Below are positions 18,456 to 25,266 of a stretch of DNA of 64,000 nucleotides, piece after piece; within the stretch, counting starts at the first letter, position 1, and every line of letters begins with the position of its first letter. The notes below the pieces were generated by a model. It saw nothing but the letters and a program-made list of their open reading frames with translations, was not told the DNA's origin and ran no database searches. The translations under genes were made by a program, and so were the position numbers. The stretch is taken from the NCBI GenBank assembly GCA_963752325.1, contig CAVVXU010000004.1, positions 573,549-637,548 on the forward strand, given 5' to 3'. This DNA is from CAVTJL01 sp963752325 (lineage in GTDB: Bacteria > Pseudomonadota > Alphaproteobacteria > Geminicoccales > Geminicoccaceae).

Positions 18456-19418
18456 TCACCGGGTGGCGCGCCGGCGCTCCTGAAGGCGTGCCAGGACATC
18501 CATGCGGCGCAGCTCGGTCGAGCCGAGCTCCATGGCCAGCTCGATCCACAGATCAACGATCGCGAGCAGCTCCTGACGGCCGACGGGATCGACCCGCTTG
18601 CAGGCGCGGCGCAGCGATCTGAGCATCGGGAAGCGCTGGCTGTTTGCTGCAACGAAGCGCTCGAGCGCAGCCTCCGCCTCGCCAGGCTCGCACACGACGT
18701 CGATCAGTCCCATGGCGTGGAGCTCGTCCGCGCTCCTGGTCCGACCATCCTCGATCAGCTCGCGCGCCTGACGCTCGCCGAGCCGCCGCTTGAGGAAGCT
18801 GAACCCGCCCATGCCGGGAAAGAGGTTGAAGAGAACCTCCGGCAGGCCGAACCGCGCGTCGCGCTCGGCGATGACGATGTCGTTCGTGAGCATCAATTCG
18901 AGCCCGCCACCGATCGCGTCACCCTTGACGAGCGCCACGGTCAGTATCGGCAAGTCGAGCCCATAGTAATTGTCGTAGAGGACGTCGATGCAGCGATAAG
19001 CGTAGGCGGTGAGGCTGGCGCGGTCGCCTGCGCGGATGCAACGCGTGAAGAACGCGAGGTCGCCGCCGAGGCTGAACGCTCCTGGCGACGCCGAGGTCCA
19101 GACGAGATAGCGGAAGGGCATATCGGACGCTGGGCGATCATGAAGGACCGTCTTCAGACGGAGCTGCAGCTCACGCAAGTCATCGACAAGAGCTGCGGTG
19201 TAACAGGCGCGCTCGTTGTGGTGCATCTCGGCCCAAAGTATCCCGGCCCGGGAGTCCAGCCGGCTCGTCAGCGTCGGAAGCTCATACTCGACGCTTCCGC
19301 CAGCGCCGGGGACCGCGGGAAGCGAGGGGGAGCCCGCCGACCGGACCCGCCAGCGCGGCCGATTGTCGTTGTCGATTGCCCCGATCAAGCCCCTGAGCTC
19401 GTGGATCGATGTTGCCAT
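18456..19418 (-). CDS. rpfF: RpfF-like DSF synthase (crotonase family)
   Basis: A 320-residue intact member of the enoyl-CoA hydratase superfamily. RpfF-type landmarks are the YLVWTSASPGAFSLGGDLAF loop, RAGDRASLTAYAYRCIDVLY, GDAIGGGLELMLTNDIVIAE (first catalytic Glu in GGGLE) and GLPEVLFNLFPGMGGFSFLK (second catalytic Glu). RpfF converts 3-hydroxyacyl-ACP into cis-2-unsaturated fatty acids, the diffusible signal factor. It converges on the RpfC-like kinase with a 15-base gap, the arrangement seen in Xanthomonas. No rpfB-like ligase is in the window. The ATG at 19418 has GGGAGAA a few bases upstream. An extra N-terminal stretch of about 40 residues precedes the core. Confidence 0.85.
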   Translation of the reverse strand: MATSIHELRGLIGAIDNDNRPRWRVRSAGSPSLPAVPGAGGSVEYELPTLTSRLDSRAGILWAEMHHNERACYTAALVDDLRELQLRLKTVLHDRPASDMPFRYLVWTSASPGAFSLGGDLAFFTRCIRAGDRASLTAYAYRCIDVLYDNYYGLDLPILTVALVKGDAIGGGLELMLTNDIVIAERDARFGLPEVLFNLFPGMGGFSFLKRRLGERQARELIEDGRTRSADELHAMGLIDVVCEPGEAEAALERFVAANSQRFPMLRSLRRACKRVDPVGRQELLAIVDLWIELAMELGSTELRRMDVLARLQERRRATR

Positions 19419-19707
19419 TGTCGTTCTCCCGCACGCGGCGGCTCGTGCTTTGCTGAGGTTAGGCCCGCAACGCTCACCTACGCCGATCGCCAGTATTGTT
19501 ATTATCGTTTCTTAATTACAGCAACGACTTTCGTATCGCTGTTCTAGGTGTTTTATAAGCGAAACATCTATTAATAACGATAGAATTTTATCTTTCTTCG
19601 AGGCGACTGGTAGTGGGTCAGTCGGTTCGGTTCCTGCCGCCACGGGGCATCATCGGGCGAGAGTGTTAATGCGTGGTTAACCGAACCAAAGAACCCCGGC
19701 GGGACGA
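19419..19707. other. Intergenic with AT-rich block upstream of the rpfF-like gene
   Basis: About 290 bases. Bases 19495-19610 are markedly AT-rich (for example TTTCTTAATTACAGCAACG and TATTAATAACGATAGAATTT) in otherwise GC-rich DNA. The nearer half, read on the minus strand, should contain the promoter of the rpfF-like gene. No open reading frame of note is present. Confidence 0.5.
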
Positions 19708-20391
19708 TCAGCCCCAGGGACCACGCCCGCGACGGAGCAAGCGGCGCATCGCCAGCGCGAAGCCGATGCCGATCAGGAAGCCGCCGATATGGGCCCACAG
19801 CGCGACCCCCGTCTCGATGCCGAGCAGAGCGGTGACGAGTTGGAAGACGAACCAGAAGACCAAGAGCCAGCGCGCGCGCACATAGTGGAAGAACATGCAG
19901 CTGAACGGGACAAGGATGAGAATCCGAGCATAGGGGAAAAGAACGAGATAGGCGCCCAGCACGCCCGAGATGGCACCGCTGGCGCCGATGACGGGCGTGG
20001 CGGAGGCGGGGTCGGTGGCTATCTGGGCGAGCGCCGCCGCCACGCCGCTTACGAGATAGAGAAGGACGTAGCGTAGGTGGCCGAGGCGATCCTCGACGCT
20101 TTGGCCGAAGATCCAGAGATAGAGGAGATTGCCGGCGATATGCAGCCAGCCGCCGTGCAGGAAGAGAGAGGTCAGGATCGTGAGCGTTGGCATCACGGTC
20201 CAGATCCCGTGGGCGAGCTGTGCTCGGCCCGTGACGACGGCCGGGATCATGCCCAGGCCGAGGATGACGGCATCACGGGCTGGTCCGGAGAGGGTCAGCT
20301 CCCAGATGAAGACGGCAACACAGCCCACCATGATGGTCGCCGTGACGATCGGCCGGCGCAAAGGTCGCCCATCGTCCCGCAACGGGATCAC
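19708..20391 (-). CDS. Rhomboid-family intramembrane serine protease
   Basis: A 227-residue membrane protein with about six spans. The catalytic Ser lies in GASGAISG (near residue 138) and the catalytic His in LWAHIGGFLIG near residue 205. The family L1-loop pattern (FLHGGWLHIAGNLLYLWIFG) and the Arg-x-Gly-x-x-Arg-Tyr motif DRLGHLRYVLLYL are also present, so the dyad is complete. Rhomboids cut single-span membrane proteins within the bilayer; the substrate is unknown. The gene follows the flippase-like gene on the same strand, with about 150 bases between them. Confidence 0.9.
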   Translation of the reverse strand: MIPLRDDGRPLRRPIVTATIMVGCVAVFIWELTLSGPARDAVILGLGMIPAVVTGRAQLAHGIWTVMPTLTILTSLFLHGGWLHIAGNLLYLWIFGQSVEDRLGHLRYVLLYLVSGVAAALAQIATDPASATPVIGASGAISGVLGAYLVLFPYARILILVPFSCMFFHYVRARWLLVFWFVFQLVTALLGIETGVALWAHIGGFLIGIGFALAMRRLLRRGRGPWG

Positions 20392-20494
20392 CGCAGCTCC
20401 GTGTGCGGCACGCCGCTTGCCATGGCGCTGCCGTCGGTCCCTGCCGCGACCGGCGCGTCGTGCCGAGAGCTAGGTGGCTGGGGCAGGGCGGGCT

Positions 20495-20541
20495 GAGAAA
20501 GCGCACCGGCCGTCGGCGGCAGCCGGCCGTCCTGCTTTCTC
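20495..20541. other. Hairpin between the rhomboid and flippase-like genes
   Basis: GAGAAAGC (20495-20502) pairs with GCTTTCTC (20534-20541), with an inner GC-rich arm (ACCGGCCG and CCGGCCG). It straddles the stop codon of the flippase-like gene. No T tract follows on either strand, so it may be a weak terminator, an RNA-stability element or chance. Confidence 0.35.
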
Positions 20542-21601
20542 AACCGGTGTCCCCGACAGCGCCTCGTTGGCGGAGCCATCGCTGCAGCTCGATCACCCCG
20601 AAGGCCAGCGCACCCACGAGCAGGGGGAGCATGTAGTAGATGGCGCGAAAGGCGATGAGGGCGCCAATGACGGCCACCGTCTGCTGTTCATCGGGATTGA
20701 TGAGCACGAGGACAGTCAATTCGAAGACGCCGAGGCTGCCGGGCACGTGGCTGAGCAGCCCCAATGTGGTGGCCGCGAGGAAGGCCCCCAGCAGCTCGGG
20801 ATAGCCAAGCCCGAGCTCCGCGGGCATCAGCATCTTGAGCGCGGCAGCGACAGCGCAAAGGTCGGCGATGCCGAGCACGATCTGGACGACCGTGATTCTG
20901 GCTCTGGGCAGGACGATCACCTGGCCGCCCAGCCGGATCGGGTGGTGAAACCAAGCGCCCCAGATCAGGAAGGCGAGGACCACGGCCATCAGCACGCCGC
21001 CCAGAGCACGCAGCCCGGCCTCGGGAAGGCCGAGCGCAGCAGCGAGGATGGTGGGCTCGAACAGCAGGACGAGGCTCCACAAGGTCAGCGCGCCGAGCCC
21101 GAAGGTGGTCGTGAAGAAGACCTGAACCTTGGCGATCTCGAACAGCGAGAAGCCGCGTGGAGCGTAGAGCTTGTAGCGTATCGTGGCGCCGACGAAGATC
21201 GCGAAGCCGACGGAATGGGCGATCGATTGGGTGATGAAGGAGTAGAGCGCCACCACCACCGGTGGCAGCCGGCGCCCGATGAACCAGATGGCATAGAGCT
21301 CGTAGCCGAACAGTGCCACGAAGCTGAGCGTGGTCGCGAGGATTGCGAGAAGGATCGGCCTGAGCGAGATGCGTTCCAGCTCGATGCCGAGCTGACGCAG
21401 CCTGACGTGGCTCATCCAGTGATGCAGCACCCCGATCGCCAGCACGAACATCGCGATGCCCACGATGGCTGAAAGGGCGTTCTTGACGCGGCGGGTCGAC
21501 AGAGCCCGCATGGCTGCCGCCAGAAGGCCGGGGTCACGCTGATGGTTGCCTGTCGCGCTCACCTGTCCTGCTTCATGGGGCTCGGCACCTGTCGGGATCA
21601 C
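20540..21601 (-). CDS. Lysylphosphatidylglycerol synthase-like transmembrane protein (UPF0104)
   Basis: A 353-residue protein with about eight membrane spans, resembling the flippase half of MprF and the AglD/UPF0104 family. Recognisable parts are SFVALFGYELYAIWFIGRRL, FITQSIAHSVGFAIFVGATI, YKLYAPRGFSLFEIAKVQVF and LSHVPGSLGVFELTVLVL. The last, with its Pro-Gly-Gly-type turn and Glu, is a family hallmark. It lacks the soluble aminoacyl-transferase domain, so a lipid-translocation role is more likely than lysine transfer. The first 30 residues are variable, and the start could be an internal Met. Confidence 0.75.
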   Translation of the reverse strand: MIPTGAEPHEAGQVSATGNHQRDPGLLAAAMRALSTRRVKNALSAIVGIAMFVLAIGVLHHWMSHVRLRQLGIELERISLRPILLAILATTLSFVALFGYELYAIWFIGRRLPPVVVALYSFITQSIAHSVGFAIFVGATIRYKLYAPRGFSLFEIAKVQVFFTTTFGLGALTLWSLVLLFEPTILAAALGLPEAGLRALGGVLMAVVLAFLIWGAWFHHPIRLGGQVIVLPRARITVVQIVLGIADLCAVAAALKMLMPAELGLGYPELLGAFLAATTLGLLSHVPGSLGVFELTVLVLINPDEQQTVAVIGALIAFRAIYYMLPLLVGALAFGVIELQRWLRQRGAVGDTG

Positions 21602-21743
21602 GGCGCCCGGGATGGGCCGCCGCCTCAGCGACCCTCATCGACCGTGCGCAGTCCGGTCACATCAGGCCAGCGCCGGTGGCGATATGCAAGCGCTCGGGCC
21701 TGTGCGGGCCCGGCCGCAGGCGACCCGGCAACGATGCCCGAGC

Positions 21744-22277
21744 CTAGAAGGCGCTCTGCTTTTCTTGGAGGAAGGCCCGTTCCTCGGCGGTGCTGGGCCG
21801 GCCGAGCACGGCATTGCGATGCGGAAAGCGGCCGAACCGCTCGACGATCTCTCGATGACGGATCGCGTAGTCGATCCATTCGGCGTTGCCGAGGCCGGCA
21901 ATGAGCCTCTCGGACCGACGTTGATCCGCCGGATGCTCGCTGTGCTCGAACGGCAGGTAGAAGAAGAGACGGCGATCGGGAGAAACCCGCTGGTCGAGAC
22001 TGCGATCGACGGCATCGCCCGCCGCCTGCCGCGCGATCCGGTCGTAGGCAAAGGCGCGGGCCGTGCCCCTGTAGATGTTGCGCGGCACCTGATCGAGCAG
22101 GATGCAGAGACCCAACATCGTCTCCTGATCTGCCAGGGCATGCTCCCATGTGCCATGCGCCGCGGCGCACAGGTCCGCCTCGAACCGCTCGCGCATCAGG
22201 CCGTCGACTTCGGGCGTCGGCGTGAACCAGCAGGCCCTTGTCTCGGGCAGGAACCAGAAGTCGAGGAGTGCCTGCAT
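21744..22277 (-). CDS. DUF924 family protein
   Basis: A 177-residue soluble protein starting MQALLDFWF. Family landmarks are WFTPTPEVDGLMRERFEADL, LCILLDQVPRNIYRGTARAF (the conserved LDQFPRN-like motif), FFYLPFEHSEHPADQ, HREIVERFGRFPHRNAVLGR and the ending EERAFLQ. Members are all-helical, distantly like TPR proteins; the function is not established. The ATG at 22277 begins right at the end of the upstream SBF transporter gene, so the two are co-transcribed. An apparent upstream extension to 22364 is a shadow of that gene. Confidence 0.85.
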   Translation of the reverse strand: MQALLDFWFLPETRACWFTPTPEVDGLMRERFEADLCAAAHGTWEHALADQETMLGLCILLDQVPRNIYRGTARAFAYDRIARQAAGDAVDRSLDQRVSPDRRLFFYLPFEHSEHPADQRRSERLIAGLGNAEWIDYAIRHREIVERFGRFPHRNAVLGRPSTAEERAFLQEKQSAF

Positions 22278-22278
22278 C

Positions 22279-23232
22279 CTATCGCTCCCGCTCGAGTAGA
22301 CGCCGGTAGACGAGCCGCTGCAGCGCAGGCAGCAGATAGATGGGAAACTGCGCCATGGCCACATAGACGAGGAAGCGCTCGGGAGCGTGGTCGGCCAATG
22401 CCGCCACCACGATGCCGATATTGTTGTTGCCGGCGACGAGGCCGAGGGTCAGCGCCCGGCTCATTCCGAGTCCCGCGAAGGCTATCGCCGTGACGGCCTG
22501 GAGCCCGAGGTTGAGGGCGAAGACGCAGGCGAGGGCGGCCAGGACGAAGCCTGGGTCGCGCGCGATCATCGGCCCCACGCCATCCATGATCGCGATCGCA
22601 AAGACGACGAGGCCGAGAACGGCGGCACCACCCGTCACCTCCCCCCATCGCTCGAGCCTCTCCTTTCCGGCGACCTGGCGGATCAGCGCTGCCACCAGGA
22701 AGGAGAGGCCGATCAGAAGGCCGAGTCGGAGCATCAAGGCCCCCACCTCGAGCTCGATGCGGAGATGCGCCAACTTGAGCGCGAGCGGGGGCAGGCTCAG
22801 AGGCACGAGGGCCGTCGCCAGCACGGTCACGAGGATCGCGAGGCTGGTGTCGAGGCCGAGCAGGAGGGCGAGGGCGCCGGACGCCATCAGCGGCGCACAG
22901 GCGGCCGTGGTCACCATGGCCGAGGCCAGCGCGTCCGGCAGGGCGAGCAGCCGGACAGCCAGCAGCACGAGGATCGGGCTCAGCACGAGCAGCCAGACGA
23001 GCACGCCCAGGATCAGCCAGGTGCGGCGAAGGTCGGCGCGGAGCCGAGCAGCATCGAGGCGCAGCAGGGCGACGATGAAGGGCAGCAGGATCGCGGGCAC
23101 GAGCAGGGGCTTCAAGGCCGCCGCCAGCGGCTGCAGCAGCAGCCCCACGAAAACGCCCCCAGCGATGACGGGCGTCGCGTGGCGACCGAGCCATGCAAGG
23201 GGATGAAGGAGCCTCGGTAGCGGCGTCACCAT
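22279..23232 (-). CDS. Bile acid:sodium symporter (SBF) family transporter
   Basis: A 317-residue protein with about ten predicted membrane spans in two inverted halves. The signature is in the crossing helix near residue 265: LTLGLVAGNNNIGIVVAALA, matching the Gly-Asn-Arg/Asn-Asn motif of the SBF/ACR3 fold. The first-half counterpart is MVTTAACAPLMASGALALLL. Such proteins import organic anions with sodium or export oxyanions; the substrate is not predictable here. It is upstream of, and apparently coupled to, the DUF924 gene. It is divergent from purB, with about 80 bases between the start codons. Confidence 0.8.
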   Translation of the reverse strand: MVTPLPRLLHPLAWLGRHATPVIAGGVFVGLLLQPLAAALKPLLVPAILLPFIVALLRLDAARLRADLRRTWLILGVLVWLLVLSPILVLLAVRLLALPDALASAMVTTAACAPLMASGALALLLGLDTSLAILVTVLATALVPLSLPPLALKLAHLRIELEVGALMLRLGLLIGLSFLVAALIRQVAGKERLERWGEVTGGAAVLGLVVFAIAIMDGVGPMIARDPGFVLAALACVFALNLGLQAVTAIAFAGLGMSRALTLGLVAGNNNIGIVVAALADHAPERFLVYVAMAQFPIYLLPALQRLVYRRLLERER

Positions 23233-23313
23233 GCCCCCTCTATAGCCGCCTCTCGCGCCATCGGAACGAGGTTGCTACAAGCGTCTCGCCGACAGCGATC
23301 TTCTGGAGCGCCG

Positions 23314-24639
23314 ATGATCCCTCGCTACAGCCGCCCCGAGATGGCTGAGATCTTCTCCGCCGAGACGAGGCTTGGCATCTGGCTCGATGTCGAGCTCGCC
23401 GCCGCTCGTGCAATGGCGGACCTGGGCTCGTTGCCCAAGGCCGAGGTCGAGCGGCTGGTGCATCGGGTCCATGTGGAGCGGGCGCGGCTGATCGATCCGG
23501 CACGTATCGAGGCCATCGAGGCCGTCACCCGCCACGACGTGATCGCGTTCCTCACCCACGTCGAGGAGGTCTGTGGCATCGAGGCGCGTCACCTCCACCT
23601 AGGCATGACCTCCTCGGACCTTCTGGACACGAGCCTCGCCGTGCAGCTCAAGCGCGCGAGCGACCTTCTCCTCGGCGATCTCGACCGGCTGCTCGAGGTG
23701 CTGAAGCGGCGGGCCCACGAGCACAAGCTCACGGTGACGATGGGGCGCAGCCACGGCATCCACGCCGAGCCCACCACGTTCGGCGTCAAGCTCGCGGGCT
23801 TCTACGCCGAGTTCGTCCGCAACCGGACGCGCATGGCGAGCGCGCAGGCGGAGATAGCGACATGCGCGATCTCCGGTGCCGTCGGCACGTTCGCCAACAT
23901 CGACCCCCGGGTGGAGGAGGCCGTGGCGAGCAGGCTTGGGCTCACGCCCGAGCCGGTCTCGACCCAGGTGATCCCACGGGATCGGCATGCGAGCTTCGTC
24001 GCGACGCTCGGGGTGATCGCCAGCTCCGTCGAGAGGATCGCGACGGAGGTCCGTCACCTGCAGCGCACGGAGGTCGGTGAGGTCGAGGAGTTCTTCGCGC
24101 CCGGGCAGAAGGGCAGCTCGGCGATGCCGCACAAGCGGAATCCTGTGCTGTCGGAGAACCTGACGGGCCTTGCCCGTCTCGTCCGCGCCGCCGTCGTGCC
24201 GGCGCTCGAGAATGTGGCTCTCTGGCACGAGCGTGACATCTCGCACAGCTCGGTCGAGCGGGTGATCCTGCCCGACAGCTGTGTTCTCCTCGACTTTGCG
24301 CTCGACCGGCTGGCCACCATGATGGAGCGTCTGGTCGTCTATCCCGAGCGGATGGCGCGCAATGTCGAGGCGACCCACGGGCTCACCTTCTCGCAGCGCG
24401 TGCTGCTGGCGCTGACGGAGAAGGGCATGCCGCGCCAGGAAGCCTACGCGGTGGTGCAGCGCCATGCCATGCGCGCCTGGCAGGAGGGATTCCCGCTGCT
24501 CGACCTGCTCCGGAGCGACGGCGTGGTCCGCGAGCGGCTGGGCGAGGCGGGGCTCGAGGCTCTCTTCGACATGCGCCACCACCTGGCCCAGGTCGACGAC
24601 ATCTTTGCCCGGGTCTTCGGCACCGCGGCGGCCCATTGA
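23314..24639 (+). CDS. purB: Adenylosuccinate lyase
   Basis: Cleaves adenylosuccinate to AMP and SAICAR to AICAR with release of fumarate (purine synthesis, cytosol). 441 residues, a usual length. The signature GSSAMPHKRNPVLSENLTGL begins near residue 267. The general-base region MTSSDLLDTSLAVQL and the TMGRSHGIHAEPTTFG helix, with the catalytic His, are present. The start MIPRYSRPEMAEIF is the normal family N-terminus; an in-frame extension to 23272 is not. It overlaps the next gene by one base (TGATG). Confidence 0.95.
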   Translation: MIPRYSRPEMAEIFSAETRLGIWLDVELAAARAMADLGSLPKAEVERLVHRVHVERARLIDPARIEAIEAVTRHDVIAFLTHVEEVCGIEARHLHLGMTSSDLLDTSLAVQLKRASDLLLGDLDRLLEVLKRRAHEHKLTVTMGRSHGIHAEPTTFGVKLAGFYAEFVRNRTRMASAQAEIATCAISGAVGTFANIDPRVEEAVASRLGLTPEPVSTQVIPRDRHASFVATLGVIASSVERIATEVRHLQRTEVGEVEEFFAPGQKGSSAMPHKRNPVLSENLTGLARLVRAAVVPALENVALWHERDISHSSVERVILPDSCVLLDFALDRLATMMERLVVYPERMARNVEATHGLTFSQRVLLALTEKGMPRQEAYAVVQRHAMRAWQEGFPLLDLLRSDGVVRERLGEAGLEALFDMRHHLAQVDDIFARVFGTAAAH

Positions 24640-25262
24640 TGCGCCTCGTGCCGCTTGCGCTCGCCTGCCTGCTGATGGGAGGCAGCGCCGAGGCTGGGAC
24701 GCTCGTCCAGGGCAGGCTCGAGGGGCTGCAGTTCCAGGCGGAGCTGGGTTCCGATCGCAACCTCGTCCTTGTCACGGTCGCCGGGACGCGGCGGCTCGTG
24801 GATCTCGGCAGTGACGATGTCTTTCTTTTGGGCCAGGGCCGGGACAAGCGGTTGCGAGCCGGTGCTCTGGACGACGGATCTCCGCTGCGCTCATGGCGGC
24901 TCACGCAGTGGTATGCGGGGCCGATGGTGGCGGGAAATGCCAGTACCTACAACGTGCTGACCCTCGATGAGACGATCTGCGGCGAGGTGCTGGCGAGCCG
25001 CTGGATGAGCCAGTTTCTCGAGCCGATCGTGCGTGCGGTCGATCTGGTCCAGCGGGTCGACCAGCGGGTCCGGCCGAAGGACTATGGGACCTGCGGCACG
25101 ATTCCCTTCGACGTCTATGCCGAGAACGGCTGGCCGCTGATGGCGGGCTGGAAGGACCAGACCGTCTTCAAGACGGACAAGGTGAGCTTCGATCATCCGA
25201 TCGCGGATGGCTTGATCCAGCGGCCGAAGGACTTCGCCGACTGCGGCGCGCGAGCCTGCTGA
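24639..25262 (+). CDS. Hypothetical secreted protein
   Basis: A 207-residue protein with a clear signal peptide (MRLVPLALACLLMGGSAEAG, cut expected near residue 19). The mature part is beta-rich: LVQGRLEGLQFQAELG, NLVLVTVAGTRRLVDLG, then TYNVLTLDETICGEVLASRW. Four cysteines (ICGEV, GTCGTI, and DCGARAC at the very end) could form two disulfides in the periplasm. I know no family. Its ATG overlaps the purB stop by one base, so it is co-translated with purB. Confidence 0.7.
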   Translation: MRLVPLALACLLMGGSAEAGTLVQGRLEGLQFQAELGSDRNLVLVTVAGTRRLVDLGSDDVFLLGQGRDKRLRAGALDDGSPLRSWRLTQWYAGPMVAGNASTYNVLTLDETICGEVLASRWMSQFLEPIVRAVDLVQRVDQRVRPKDYGTCGTIPFDVYAENGWPLMAGWKDQTVFKTDKVSFDHPIADGLIQRPKDFADCGARAC

Positions 25263-25266
25263 GGCG

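Noticed and set aside
20474..21472. 332-codon Glu/Asp/Gln-rich plus-strand frame opposite the flippase-like gene
   Set aside because: Composition typical of the complement of a hydrophobic membrane protein; no start signal and no homology.
24636..25262. TTG start for the secreted protein after purB
   Set aside because: The ATG three bases later gives a normal signal peptide and the common TGATG overlap.
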